A DNA stretch of 64,000 bases from Frankia casuarinae (GTDB lineage: Bacteria; Actinomycetota; Actinomycetes; Frankiales; Frankiaceae): positions 1,674,001-1,738,000 of the forward strand of contig NC_007777.1 of assembly GCF_000013345.1 (NCBI RefSeq), in the 5' to 3' direction. Shown in pieces: positions 32,581-40,743 of the stretch (positions within the stretch are counted from its first letter, which is position 1; every line of letters begins with the position of its first letter). The notes beneath the pieces were generated by a model that made no database searches, was not told the origin of the DNA, and was given only the letters and a program-made list of their open reading frames with translations. The position numbers were made by a program, and so were the translations under genes.

Positions 32581-33030
32581 TCACAGCGTGACCAGCACGA
32601 CCACCGGGATCTCCCGTTCCACCTGCTCCTGGTGGCCGCGGATCCCCGGCATCGTCTCGACCAGTGCCTCGTAGAGCCGCTGCCGCTCGTCCCCGGTGGC
32701 GGTCAACGCCTCGGCCTCGAACCGGTCGGTGCCGAGCTCCACCACGACCTTCGGCTCGGCCGTCAGGTTCTGGTACCAGTCCGGATGCCGTGGGGCGGCC
32801 ATGTTGGACGCGAAGACGACGATGCGGCCGGGACCGCCGTCCATGACGTACCCCAGCGGGGTGGTGTGCTCCTTCCCGCTGCGCCGCCCGGTCGTCGTCA
32901 CGAGCACCAGCCTGGAACCGGGCAGCGTCTTCTCCAACACGCCGCCAGTCGCCCGGTACTCGGCGATCACGGTCTGATTGACCGCCCTGACGTCGAAGCC
33001 AGGTCTGCGCGGGTCCTGCGTGTCGGCCAT
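32581..33030 (-). CDS. Deazaflavin (F420)-dependent nitroreductase family protein (Ddn-like)
   Basis: The 149-aa protein has the split beta-barrel flavin/deazaflavin reductase family pattern: VLVTTTGRRSGKEHTTPLGY for the phosphate-binding segment, then FASNMAAPRHPDWYQNL and a catalytic-fold core. Family members reduce quinones or nitro compounds with F420H2. The ATG is preceded by AGGTGAGG. Its placement between murG and murC is unusual and seems part of the rearrangement that inverted murC. A role in wall synthesis is not implied. Confidence 0.85.
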   Translation of the reverse strand: MADTQDPRRPGFDVRAVNQTVIAEYRATGGVLEKTLPGSRLVLVTTTGRRSGKEHTTPLGYVMDGGPGRIVVFASNMAAPRHPDWYQNLTAEPKVVVELGTDRFEAEALTATGDERQRLYEALVETMPGIRGHQEQVEREIPVVVLVTL

Positions 33031-33363
33031 CGTCTCGATCCTCACCTGTCGCCGCCGGCCATGCCGGCGGGGGCGTGTTGCGGCAGTCAACCATCGACGC
33101 CGGGCAACAGCCGGCAGGATCATCGCCCGGGACGTCGCGTCGGCGTTACGGGTCCGCGGCGCGGTGCCGCTTTCACGCCGGGGAGGAGGCGCCGTCTCAC
33201 GGGCATCGGATGGCACTTCTTTGTACGAGAGAATTGAAGCCCTTCTTGTTTTCGACGGTACCCCACCGCGGTACCTCACCGCCGTTCGGACGGCCGTGGG
33301 GGAGTACCCGTCGCGGCGAGGTAAGGCGGCATGAGAGCGCCATTGGACGCTCACATGCAACGG
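33031..33363. other. Non-coding gap between murC and the Ddn-like gene
   Basis: This 333-bp stretch holds no gene I can support. It includes an AT-richer patch at about 33215-33260 and the pair ggtaccccaccgcggtacc near 33257, which could form a weak hairpin. It may be scar sequence from the rearrangement. Confidence 0.5.
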
Positions 33364-34872
33364 TCAACCGGCCGCCGAGAAGCCCAGGGCGGCCAGCAGC
33401 CGGGGACCGACCGTGGTGATCGTTCCCGCTCCGAGCGTGAGCAGCAGGATCCCCCGCGACGCCTCGTCGCTCAGGGTGACGCGGACGTCCGTGGCGAGTC
33501 GTTCGACGAGTTCGGGCCAGGACACGTAGTATGTTGCCGCCGGCTCGCTCACCCGCTTGACCAGGTCGACGGCATGCAGACCGAGGTCGTCGGTCTCGCG
33601 GGCGGCATAGATGTCGGTGACGTACACCCGGTCGGCGTCGCTGAACGCGGCCGCGAAGTCGTCCAGTAGCGCGGCGAACCGACTGAACGTATGTGGCTGG
33701 AGTACCGTCCAGATCTGCCGTCCCCGAGCCCGTGAACGGGCCGCGGCGAGCGTCAGACGGACCTCCGTCGGATGATGCGCGTAGTCGTCGATCACCTCCA
33801 GGCTGCCCGGACCTCCGGCGGGTCCGACGCCGGTGCTGTCGGCGGGGCCGTTCCAGAAGCCCACGAACTCGAACCGTCGGGCCGCGCCGGTGAAGGTCGT
33901 CAGGGTGGTGAGGGTCTGGGCGGGAGCGACTCCCAGCTCGGTGGCGGTGGCGAGGACCGCGAGCGCGTTCAGCACCGAGTGCCGGCCGGGTACCGTCAGG
34001 GTCAGCGCGCCGATCTCCTGACCGGCCCGCAGGACGGTCGCCCTGGTCATGTCGTCCCCCGCGGTGGTGACGACGTCGACGGCGCGCCAGTGGCGTTCGG
34101 CACCGAAGCCGTAGTCGATCACCGCGACGTCATTCACCGCGACGTCATTGCCGGGCCGCTGGCGACCCAGCTCGGTGAGGACGGCGACCACCCCGGGATG
34201 ATCTCCGCAGACGACCAGTCGTCCACCCGGCCGGACCCGTCGGGCGAACGCGGCGAAGGCCGTCCGGACCGATGCCTCGTCGGGGAAGACGTCAGGGTGC
34301 TCCCACTCGACGTTGGTGATGACGGCGATGCTCGGGTCGAGGCCCGCGAAGGCGCCGCCGTACTCGTCGGACTCCAGGACGAAGACGTCGCCGGAGCCGG
34401 CCAGCGCGTTCCCTCCCAGCTGTGACACCTCCGCGCCGATGACCGCCGTGGGATCCAGCCCGGCGGCGCGCAGGACCAGGGTGAGCATCGCCGAGGTGGT
34501 CGACTTGCCGTGCGAACCGGCGACGGCGACCAGCCGGTAGCCGGCGGTGAGCTCCGGTAGCCATTCCGAACGGCGGCGCACGGGCAGACCGAGCGCGCGG
34601 GCGGCGACGATCTCCGGATGGTCGTCGGGCAGCGCACTGGACGCGACCACGACATCCGCACCGGCGAGCTCGGCGGCGAAGGCGGCCGGACCGGGCGTGG
34701 CCCCGATCCGGATCGGTACCCCCCGTGCGCGTAGGGTCGCCACCCGGGGCGAGTCTTCGGAGTCACTGCCGCTCACCGTCCCGCCGCCCGCGAGATGGAT
34801 CTGGGCCAGCGGAGACAGGCCGCTGCCTCCGATGCCGAGGAAATGGACGTGCTGGGTGCGCTGACCGGTCAC
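33364..34872 (-). CDS. murC: UDP-MurNAc:L-alanine ligase MurC, inverted and atypical
   Basis: The 502-aa ligase joins L-Ala to UDP-MurNAc. It shows VHFLGIGGSGLSPLAQIHLA, ATP loop VAVAGSHGKSTTSAML, FVLESDEYGGAF, ITNVEWEHPDVF and VIDDYAHHPTEV. The usual actinobacterial loop is GTHGKTTT; Ser at two places, IGGSGLS instead of IGGAGMS, and the ESDEY/WEHPD segments recall MurC of Chloroflexi and similar groups. GTG at 34872 directly precedes the conserved domain. No clear ribosome-binding site is seen. A 15-bp duplication encodes NDVAV repeats. It is transcribed against the rest of the cluster and sits where murC-ftsQ normally lie. Confidence 0.9.
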   Translation of the reverse strand: MTGQRTQHVHFLGIGGSGLSPLAQIHLAGGGTVSGSDSEDSPRVATLRARGVPIRIGATPGPAAFAAELAGADVVVASSALPDDHPEIVAARALGLPVRRRSEWLPELTAGYRLVAVAGSHGKSTTSAMLTLVLRAAGLDPTAVIGAEVSQLGGNALAGSGDVFVLESDEYGGAFAGLDPSIAVITNVEWEHPDVFPDEASVRTAFAAFARRVRPGGRLVVCGDHPGVVAVLTELGRQRPGNDVAVNDVAVIDYGFGAERHWRAVDVVTTAGDDMTRATVLRAGQEIGALTLTVPGRHSVLNALAVLATATELGVAPAQTLTTLTTFTGAARRFEFVGFWNGPADSTGVGPAGGPGSLEVIDDYAHHPTEVRLTLAAARSRARGRQIWTVLQPHTFSRFAALLDDFAAAFSDADRVYVTDIYAARETDDLGLHAVDLVKRVSEPAATYYVSWPELVERLATDVRVTLSDEASRGILLLTLGAGTITTVGPRLLAALGFSAAG

Positions 34873-34945
34873 GGGAGGCAGTACACCATCATCGGCCCCG
34901 GTGGTGGTGAGGTCTCTTGATCCGTGGCACGGCCAGGCGTCGGGA

Positions 34946-34981
34946 TCCGTACATTGATCGGGGTCCGTACATTGAGACGAA
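34946..34981. repeat. 18-bp duplication upstream of murC
   Basis: TCCGTACATTGA occurs at 34946-34957 and 34964-34975 with an 18-bp period. It lies in the 435-bp gap 34873-35307 between divergent murC and ftsZ, which holds no gene. Confidence 0.7.
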
Positions 34982-35054
34982 GCCCCCGTCGGCTGCGCCG
35001 GGAAGGTCGCCGGAGGCGAGTCACGGTTACCACAGACTCCTTCCGGGGCGGGGG

Positions 35055-35087
35055 TCCCCGCATTGTGGCGAAGCCACCATGCGGGGA
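35055..35087. repeat. Strong hairpin between murC and ftsZ
   Basis: TCCCCGCATTGTGGC (35055-35069) pairs with GCCACCATGCGGGGA (35073-35087) across a 3-nt GAA loop with only one mismatch. No T-run follows on either strand. It may be a palindromic dispersed element, a terminator for antisense transcripts, or a leader structure. Confidence 0.6.
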
Positions 35088-35159
35088 AAGTCGTGACGCG
35101 CCGACAGCGTCCTTGACCACCGCCGAAGCCGTGCCTACTGTCCGATCCACAGTCGGAAG

Positions 35160-35185
35160 TTGACATAACTGTAACCGTCTAGCTG
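35160..35185 (+). promoter_or_regulatory. Possible ftsZ promoter
   Basis: A consensus -35 TTGACA (35160-35165) lies in an AT-rich patch 143 bp before ftsZ. The only -10-like element, TAGCTG (35180-35185), is short-spaced at 14 bp, so the call is weak. Confidence 0.3.
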
Positions 35186-35307
35186 ACGGTGAAGGTTGAG
35201 ACTTCGACTGCTTTCCTCGCTCGCCGCGCGGCTCCGCCTTCCCGCGGCGGCGCAGGGGCGGGGTAACCCCCGTCCGACCACCGACGCCGCTGGAGGACCG
35301 ACACCGC

Positions 35308-36798
35308 ATGGCTGCCCCACAGAACTATCTCGCGGTCATCAAGGTCGTCGGGATCGGTGGTGGTGGCGTCAACGCCGTCAACCGGATGATCGAAGTCGGT
35401 CTCAAGGGCGTCGAGTTCATCGCCATCAACACCGATGCCCAGGCCCTGCTCATGAGCGACGCCGACGTGAAACTCGATGTCGGCCGTGAGCTCACCCGAG
35501 GCCTCGGCGCCGGAGCCGACCCCGAGGTCGGCCGCCAGGCTGCCGAGGATCACCGGGAGGAGATCGAGGAGGTCCTCAAGGGGGCCGACATGGTCTTCGT
35601 CACCGCGGGTGAGGGTGGTGGCACGGGTACCGGCGGTGCGCCGGTCGTCGCGAACGTCGCCCGCTCCCTCGGAGCACTCACCATCGGTGTGGTCACCCGG
35701 CCGTTCACCTTCGAGGGTCGGCGCCGGGCCACTCAGGCCGACACCGGTATCGACACTTTGCGTAATGAGGTCGACACCCTCATCGTCATCCCGAACGACC
35801 GTCTGCTGGCGATGACGGACCGGGACATCAGCGTTCTCGACGCCTTCCGCAGCGCCGACCAGGTGTTGCTCTCCGGTGTCCAGGGCATCACTGACCTGAT
35901 CACCACGCCCGGCCTGATCAACCTGGACTTCGCCGACGTCAAGACGGTCATGTCCCATGCCGGCAGCGCCCTGATGGGCATCGGACGGGCCCGCGGCGAC
36001 GACCGGGCCACCGTCGCCGCCGAACAGGCCATCGCGTCCCCCCTGCTCGAGGCGAGCATGGACGGGGCTCAGGGGGTGCTGCTCAACATCTCGGGTGGGT
36101 CGGACCTCGGCCTGTTCGAGATCAACGCGGCCGCCGAGCTGGTCGCCGACGCGGCCCACCCGGAAGCGAACATCATCTTCGGTGCGGTCATCGACGACGC
36201 ACTCGGGGACGAGGTGCGGGTGACGGTCATCGCCGCCGGCTTCGACACCGTCCAGGACCGGCGGACCCGCACCCTCAACGCGGCGGGGCAGCGGCGCCCG
36301 CCGGGGCCGGCCGGCGGGTCGGCTGCCGGGCCGCCGACGGTGGCCGCCCCGGCCACCTCGCCCGCGACAACGATCCTGCCGCCGCTGCCGACGATCTCCA
36401 CAGTCCCGTCTCGGACGCCGCCCGCCGCCCCCGCCACCCCCGCCGCGCCCCCGCCCGTCGCGCCGGTCCCGCCGCCCACACCGAGCTACCTGCAGGCACC
36501 CCCGCCGCCGATCGCGCCGTCGAACGTCGGTCATTACCACCCGGAACCGCTGCCGGGGGCGCCGGCCTCGAACGAACCCGCTGCGGCCGCCACGGCCGAA
36601 TCGACCGTGATCCCGACGATCGAGTCTCGCCTCGCCCCGCCGAACCGTGAACCGGTGGAGCCGCCGGTCGATCAGGCCTATGGTCAGCACCGCCCGGAGC
36701 CGCCGCGCACTGCTCCCCGGCCGACCTACCCGCCTCGCCGGCCGGTGCGGCCGGTGGCCGACGACGACGAGTTGGACGTGCCGGACTTCCTCAAGTAG
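35308..36798 (+). CDS. ftsZ: Cell-division GTPase FtsZ
   Basis: The 496-aa tubulin homologue forms the Z-ring. The GTP signature GGGTGTG is at 103-109; [18 protein letters not shown] is the N-terminal nucleotide loop, and [11 protein letters not shown] belongs to the T7/C-terminal domain. The tail is long and Pro/Ala-rich and ends in the conserved [11 protein letters not shown] peptide that binds SepF. ATG at 35308 follows GGAGG. With no ftsQ upstream, ftsZ has its own promoter region next to the divergent murC. Confidence 0.97.
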   Translation: MAAPQNYLAVIKVVGIGGGGVNAVNRMIEVGLKGVEFIAINTDAQALLMSDADVKLDVGRELTRGLGAGADPEVGRQAAEDHREEIEEVLKGADMVFVTAGEGGGTGTGGAPVVANVARSLGALTIGVVTRPFTFEGRRRATQADTGIDTLRNEVDTLIVIPNDRLLAMTDRDISVLDAFRSADQVLLSGVQGITDLITTPGLINLDFADVKTVMSHAGSALMGIGRARGDDRATVAAEQAIASPLLEASMDGAQGVLLNISGGSDLGLFEINAAAELVADAAHPEANIIFGAVIDDALGDEVRVTVIAAGFDTVQDRRTRTLNAAGQRRPPGPAGGSAAGPPTVAAPATSPATTILPPLPTISTVPSRTPPAAPATPAAPPPVAPVPPPTPSYLQAPPPPIAPSNVGHYHPEPLPGAPASNEPAAAATAESTVIPTIESRLAPPNREPVEPPVDQAYGQHRPEPPRTAPRPTYPPRRPVRPVADDDELDVPDFLK

Positions 36799-36821
36799 CC
36801 GGTGCCAGGCAGACTTCCGGC

Positions 36822-37505
36822 ATGCCGGTTCTCGTCACCTCGCGCTCGGGCGGGGTCAGCGACCCGCCGTTCGAGGGACTCAATCTGGGCGACCACGTCG
36901 GGGATGCCGACGAGGCCGTCGCCGTCAACCGACGCCGGCTCGTCGACCGGCTGCGGATGCCGGTCCAGTACATGCGGCAGGTGCATGGGAGGCAGGTCGC
37001 CGTGTTGCGTCGGCACGGGCCGCCTCCACAGGCGGACGCGCTGGTGACCGATGTCCCCGGCCTCGTGCTCGCCGTGATGGTTGCCGACTGCGCACCGGTG
37101 CTGTTCGAGGCCCCCGCGGTGGTGGGAGTGGCGCACGCCGGCCGGGTTGGGATGGCCAGTGGCGTGATACACGCCACTCTTGGGGCCCTCGAGCGGCTCG
37201 GCGCCGCCCGGGACGAGCTCCGTGTCACCATCGGTCCATGTATCTGTGCCGGCTGTTACGAGGTGCCGGAGGATCTTCGTTGCGAGGTGGATACCCAGGT
37301 GCCGGGGAGTGCGGCCACCACCCGCGTCGGCACCGCGGCGATCGACCTGCGTGCCGGTATCCGTCGTCAACTCGCCGCCGCCGGTGTGACCGATATAACA
37401 ATTTCTGCTCGATGCACCGCCGAGGATCCGGAGCTCTACTCCTACCGTCGAGAGGGTCGGACGGGACGCTTCGCCGGTCTGGCCTGGCTCGGGCCGACGC
37501 CATGA
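36822..37505 (+). CDS. pgeF: Peptidoglycan editing factor PgeF (YfiH/laccase-domain)
   Basis: The 227-aa protein has the Zn/Cu-binding triad of the family: H55 (MRQVHGR), C90 (VADCAPV) and H105 (GVAHAGR). In E. coli PgeF removes misincorporated Ser-containing precursors; other members act as purine nucleosidases. ATG at 36822 lies 23 bp after ftsZ. The stop overlaps the next start by 4 bp. Confidence 0.92.
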   Translation: MPVLVTSRSGGVSDPPFEGLNLGDHVGDADEAVAVNRRRLVDRLRMPVQYMRQVHGRQVAVLRRHGPPPQADALVTDVPGLVLAVMVADCAPVLFEAPAVVGVAHAGRVGMASGVIHATLGALERLGAARDELRVTIGPCICAGCYEVPEDLRCEVDTQVPGSAATTRVGTAAIDLRAGIRRQLAAAGVTDITISARCTAEDPELYSYRREGRTGRFAGLAWLGPTP

Positions 37506-38542
37506 TCCACCGGCCCGAGATGCCCGCGAGGCATGGCGCATCCGGCTCGGGGGAGTCCGACGGACCGTTCGACCCGGACCGGCCTGCCCCGGACCGGCCT
37601 GCCCCGGACCGGCCTGCCCCGGACCGGCCTGCCCCGGACCGGCCTGCCCCGGACCGGCCTGCCCCGGACCGGCCTGCCCCGGACCGGCCTGCCCCGGACC
37701 GGCCCGCCCCGGACCGGCCCGCCCCGATCGAGCTCGATCCGGCGCGCCTGGACCGGTTGACGCAGCGGCTGGCCGAGGTCCGGGCTCGGATCGCGGGGGC
37801 GGCCCGGGCCGCGGGCCGTGATCCGGACCACCTCACCCTCATTGCGGTCAGTAAAACCTACCCACCCCAGGATGTTGTGATGATGCACACGCTCGGGGTG
37901 CGGCACTTCGCCGAGAACCGGGAGCAGGAGGCCGGGCCGAAGGTGAGTCTCGTCACCCGGCTGATCGGCGGGGAACGGAGCGTCCCGGCCAAGGGAACCG
38001 GTGACGGCCTGTCCTCCGGTGCCACCGGTTCCGACGATCCGATCTGGCATTTCGTGGGACAACTGCAGCGCAACAAGGCCAGATCCGTTCTTCGTTGGGC
38101 GGATTGGGTGCAGTCGGTGGATCGGGTGAGCCTGGTGCCAGTGCTCTCCCGGCTGGCAATGGAACGCGGCCGCCCGCTGTCGATCTGTCTCCAGGTCTCG
38201 TTGGACCTCCCTGGTGCTTCCGATGGGAAGATCGGCGCGTCGATCGCCGGCTCGAGGCGCGGAGGGATCGATCCGGCCGGCCTTTCCGCCCTGGCCGATC
38301 TTGTCGAGGAGGCGCCGGGACTGGCCCTGCGAGGCGTGATGGCTGTCGCCCCCCGGAGGGGGCAGCCACGACCTGCGTTCGCGCGACTGCGTGAGGTGGC
38401 GGAACGCCTGAAGGTGGGGCATCCCCAGGCCACCGTCATCAGTGCCGGCATGTCGGGAGATCTTGAGGACGCTGTGGCCGAAGGCGCGACACACCTTCGG
38501 ATCGGCACCGCTTTGTTCGGTGAACGGCCTGGTGTCCCTTAG
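37502..38542 (+). CDS. YggS/YlmE-family PLP-homeostasis protein with repeat-expanded N-terminus
   Basis: The 346-aa protein contains the alanine-racemase-like PLP barrel, with the PLP lysine K118 in [10 protein letters not shown], then [21 protein letters not shown] and [12 protein letters not shown]. Typical members are about 230-250 aa. The excess comes mainly from a DRPAP tract of ten copies (150 bp of 15-bp units) before the domain, and an insert after the AENREQE motif. ATG overlaps pgeF's stop by 4 bp. The family maintains free PLP and affects amino-acid homeostasis. Confidence 0.9.
   Translation: MIHRPEMPARHGASGSGESDGPFDPDRPAPDRPAPDRPAPDRPAPDRPAPDRPAPDRPAPDRPAPDRPAPDRPAPIELDPARLDRLTQRLAEVRARIAGAARAAGRDPDHLTLIAVSKTYPPQDVVMMHTLGVRHFAENREQEAGPKVSLVTRLIGGERSVPAKGTGDGLSSGATGSDDPIWHFVGQLQRNKARSVLRWADWVQSVDRVSLVPVLSRLAMERGRPLSICLQVSLDLPGASDGKIGASIAGSRRGGIDPAGLSALADLVEEAPGLALRGVMAVAPRRGQPRPAFARLREVAERLKVGHPQATVISAGMSGDLEDAVAEGATHLRIGTALFGERPGVP
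37579..37728. repeat. 15-bp tandem repeat, ten copies, in the yggS gene
   Basis: Ten head-to-tail copies of ccggaccggcctgcc (register arbitrary) encode DRPAP repeats. The first copies are identical and the last ones differ by a t/c at one site. This indicates recent expansion. Confidence 0.95.
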
Positions 38543-38552
38543 AGTCGCGCCC

Positions 38553-39095
38553 ATGGGGCTCGGGCGCAGGGCGATGGTCTACCTCGGTCTGGCCGAGGAG
38601 GATGAGGACTATCTCGACGACGACTATGACGACGGTCGTGCGGTCGGTCGTGACGACCGGCGTGCTATGCACGAACCGGTTCCGATGGACCGTACGGTCC
38701 GTCGGATAGACGCACGTGAGGAGCCGGTCGCCATGCCGCGACGTCCACCGGTCGAACCGCTGCGTCCCGCCGGTCCCGTGCCGATGCGCAGGGTGGCCGC
38801 GGTGGAGGAGTCGCACCCCTACCGGATCACCACGCTTCAGCCACGCAGCTACAATGAGGCGCGCCAGATCGGCGAGGAGTTCAGGGACGGGACGCCCGTT
38901 ATCATGAACCTCACCGACATGGACGATGCCGACGCCAAGCGGCTGGTCGACTTCGCCGCAGGTCTGATCTTCGGGCTGCGGGGCGACCTCGAGAAGGTGA
39001 CAAACAAGGTCTTCCTGCTCTCGCCGCACAACGTCGAGGTCACCGAGACGGACAAGCGACGCATCCGCGAGGGTGGGTTCTACAACCAGTCATAG
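38553..39095 (+). CDS. sepF: Cell-division protein SepF
   Basis: The 180-aa FtsZ membrane anchor begins with an amphipathic helix segment ([17 protein letters not shown]), a charged linker, and the SepF core: [39 protein letters not shown] and [13 protein letters not shown] at 38553 fits homologues; GTG 38532 would add seven residues. It would bind the FtsZ tail peptide encoded nearby. Confidence 0.93.
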   Translation: MGLGRRAMVYLGLAEEDEDYLDDDYDDGRAVGRDDRRAMHEPVPMDRTVRRIDAREEPVAMPRRPPVEPLRPAGPVPMRRVAAVEESHPYRITTLQPRSYNEARQIGEEFRDGTPVIMNLTDMDDADAKRLVDFAAGLIFGLRGDLEKVTNKVFLLSPHNVEVTETDKRRIREGGFYNQS

Positions 39096-39098
39096 TCA

Positions 39099-39125
39099 GG
39101 GGGCGTTCGCGTCCCCCCCGTTTCT
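39099..39125 (+). terminator. UUCG-loop hairpin after sepF
   Basis: GGGGGCG, a TTCG loop, and CG(t)CCCCC form a stem with one bulge 4 bp after the sepF stop, followed by tttctc. It may terminate or attenuate transcription before yggT. Confidence 0.5.
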
Positions 39126-39139
39126 CAGGAGAGAGCACC

Positions 39140-39424
39140 ATCAGCACAGTAGGAAGCTTGATCTTTTGGGTGCTGACGGTCTATCTGTTGCTCCTGATAG
39201 CACGATGGATCATCGATCTGGTTCTTGCCCTCAGCCGATCGTTCCGCCCGACCGGCCCGCTGGTACTGGTCTTCGAGATCGTGTACACGGTAACTGACCC
39301 TCCGTTACGATTCATCCGGCGATTTCTTCCGCCGTTGCGGGTGGGTAGCGTTGCGCTTGACCTCGGGTTCCTGCTGCTCTTCCTAGTGGTCATCGTGCTT
39401 CGAAGCTATGCGCAGAGGCTGTGA
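39140..39424 (+). CDS. YggT-family membrane protein, apparent ATC start
   Basis: YggT proteins have two hydrophobic hairpin domains; here IFWVLTVYLLLLIARWIIDL and VALDLGFLLLFLVVIVLRSY with PLRFIRRFLPPLR between. The first standard start, TTG 39158, would cut into the first helix and has no usable ribosome-binding site. AGGAGAG (39127-39133) is 6 nt before an ATC at 39140, giving I-S-T-V-G-S-L-I-F, which fits homologues starting with a short S-x-V-G-S-like leader (from memory). I place the start there (94 aa). The family sits between sepF and divIVA in many Gram-positives and affects membrane or division functions. Confidence 0.8.
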   Translation: MSTVGSLIFWVLTVYLLLLIARWIIDLVLALSRSFRPTGPLVLVFEIVYTVTDPPLRFIRRFLPPLRVGSVALDLGFLLLFLVVIVLRSYAQRL

Positions 39425-39518
39425 CGGGGTTGTTGTGCACACCGCGAGCGCGGGCGCGGCAGACTGCCCGCAGACCGCCCTCTCTTCGGGGAGCGGCGAT
39501 GCCGCACGAGGAGGCGAC

Positions 39519-40469
39519 GTGGCTCTGACACCACAGGACGTTCAGAACAAGGTCTTCAGTCCGACGAGGTTTCGCACGGGCTACAACGAGGATGAGGTCG
39601 ACACCTTCCTCGACGAGGTCGAGGCCGAGCTGACGCGGCTGCTGGACGAGAACAGCGACCTGCGCCGGCAGCTCGACGAGGCCCGGCGTTCCGGCGGTGG
39701 TGGTCCGGGCGTGCCCGCGCAGATCCTCGAGGAGAACCAGGGCCTGCGCCGCCAGCTCGACGAGGCGCGTCGCCAGATCGCCCAGGCGCAGGCCCAGGCC
39801 GCCCAGGCTGCCCGGGAGCGGGGCCAGCAGCCGCAGCCCCCCGCGCCGCAGCAGGGTGGCGCCCCCACCACGGTGATCTCGGCGGTGGGTACCTCCGGAC
39901 CGCCCGCCCGGGCCGGCGGCAACCCGCAGGTGGAGGCCGACATCGAGCAGCGGGTCGCCCGTACCCTCGTGCTGGCCCAGCGCACGGCGGACGAGGCGCT
40001 GCGCGAGGCGCGCGCGGAGTCCGAACGCGCCCGCCGCGAGGCGAGGGCGGACGCGGACCGCATCATCGGTGAGGCCCGGGCGCACGTGGCCGAGCAGCTC
40101 GGCGGCTTGGAGGACGACAAGCGTCGTCTCGAGGGCCAGGTCGAGCAGCTTCGGGCGTTCGAGCGGGAGTACCGCACCCGGCTGCGGGCCTACCTGGAGA
40201 TGCAGCTGCGGGACCTGGACGGCATGCCGACCCAGCCGGCCGTCGGTGCCGGCGGGCCTCCGCGGCCGGGCCTCAACCCGGGTGGTGGACCCACACCGCC
40301 CGCGGTGGGCATGGGGCCCAGTGGCGCTGCGCAGAGCCCCGCCCACCAGCCGACCTTCCCGCCCGGTCCGCCCCTGCCCGCCGGCGCCGCCATGGCCCGC
40401 GACAACGGTCACGGCCGGCCGGACATGGACGCCACCCGGCGGGACGCCCCGGGAATGCAGGAGTTCTGA
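39519..40469 (+). CDS. wag31: Polar growth / cell-shape protein DivIVA (Wag31)
   Basis: The 316-aa protein begins with the DivIVA membrane-binding domain (LTPQDVQNKVFSPTRFRTGY, then EDEVDTFLDEVEAEL). Coiled-coil segments follow (RRQLDEARR twice; ARTLVLAQRTADEALREARA), then a Pro/Gly-rich tail. GTG at 39519 has AGGAGG upstream and gives the conserved start; longer in-frame readings are spurious. It scaffolds tip growth in actinobacteria. Confidence 0.95.
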   Translation: MALTPQDVQNKVFSPTRFRTGYNEDEVDTFLDEVEAELTRLLDENSDLRRQLDEARRSGGGGPGVPAQILEENQGLRRQLDEARRQIAQAQAQAAQAARERGQQPQPPAPQQGGAPTTVISAVGTSGPPARAGGNPQVEADIEQRVARTLVLAQRTADEALREARAESERARREARADADRIIGEARAHVAEQLGGLEDDKRRLEGQVEQLRAFEREYRTRLRAYLEMQLRDLDGMPTQPAVGAGGPPRPGLNPGGGPTPPAVGMGPSGAAQSPAHQPTFPPGPPLPAGAAMARDNGHGRPDMDATRRDAPGMQEF

Positions 40470-40554
40470 TCATCCACCGCGCGGCCCTCGGCGGGTCCGG
40501 CGTGGCCCTCGGCACCGGCGCGGACGGCCGGTCTCGTGATGGGGTGATCGAGAG

Positions 40555-40728
40555 ATGCTGACGCTTTGTGGAGCGGTTCTTGCTCTGTGTACGGTTCTTG
40601 CGGTGGTCGGCATCCTCGCCGGCAGCGGTTTCGTCTATGCGTCCCTGATCTTGACGCTGGCCGCCGCGGCGCTGCTCCCGGCGGGAGCAGTACGCCGGGC
40701 CTCTCGCTGGCCCCGGGCCTCTCGCTGA
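40555..40728 (+). CDS. Small two-helix membrane protein (57 aa)
   Basis: The ATG at 40555 opens a frame of 57 codons that is almost wholly hydrophobic: LTLCGAVLALCTVLAVVGIL and FVYASLILTLAAAALL, with an Arg-rich C-terminus. It lies between divIVA and ileS, where Streptomyces also has a small membrane protein (from memory). The stop codon is inside an 18-bp duplication (40695-40730): the first copy reads TGG and the second TGA. Confidence 0.55.
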   Translation: MLTLCGAVLALCTVLAVVGILAGSGFVYASLILTLAAAALLPAGAVRRASRWPRASR

Positions 40729-40743
40729 CCCCGGGCCTCGGTC

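Noticed and set aside
37579-37728. Possible CRISPR array
   Set aside because: The repeats are contiguous 15-bp units with no spacers and lie in frame inside a gene.
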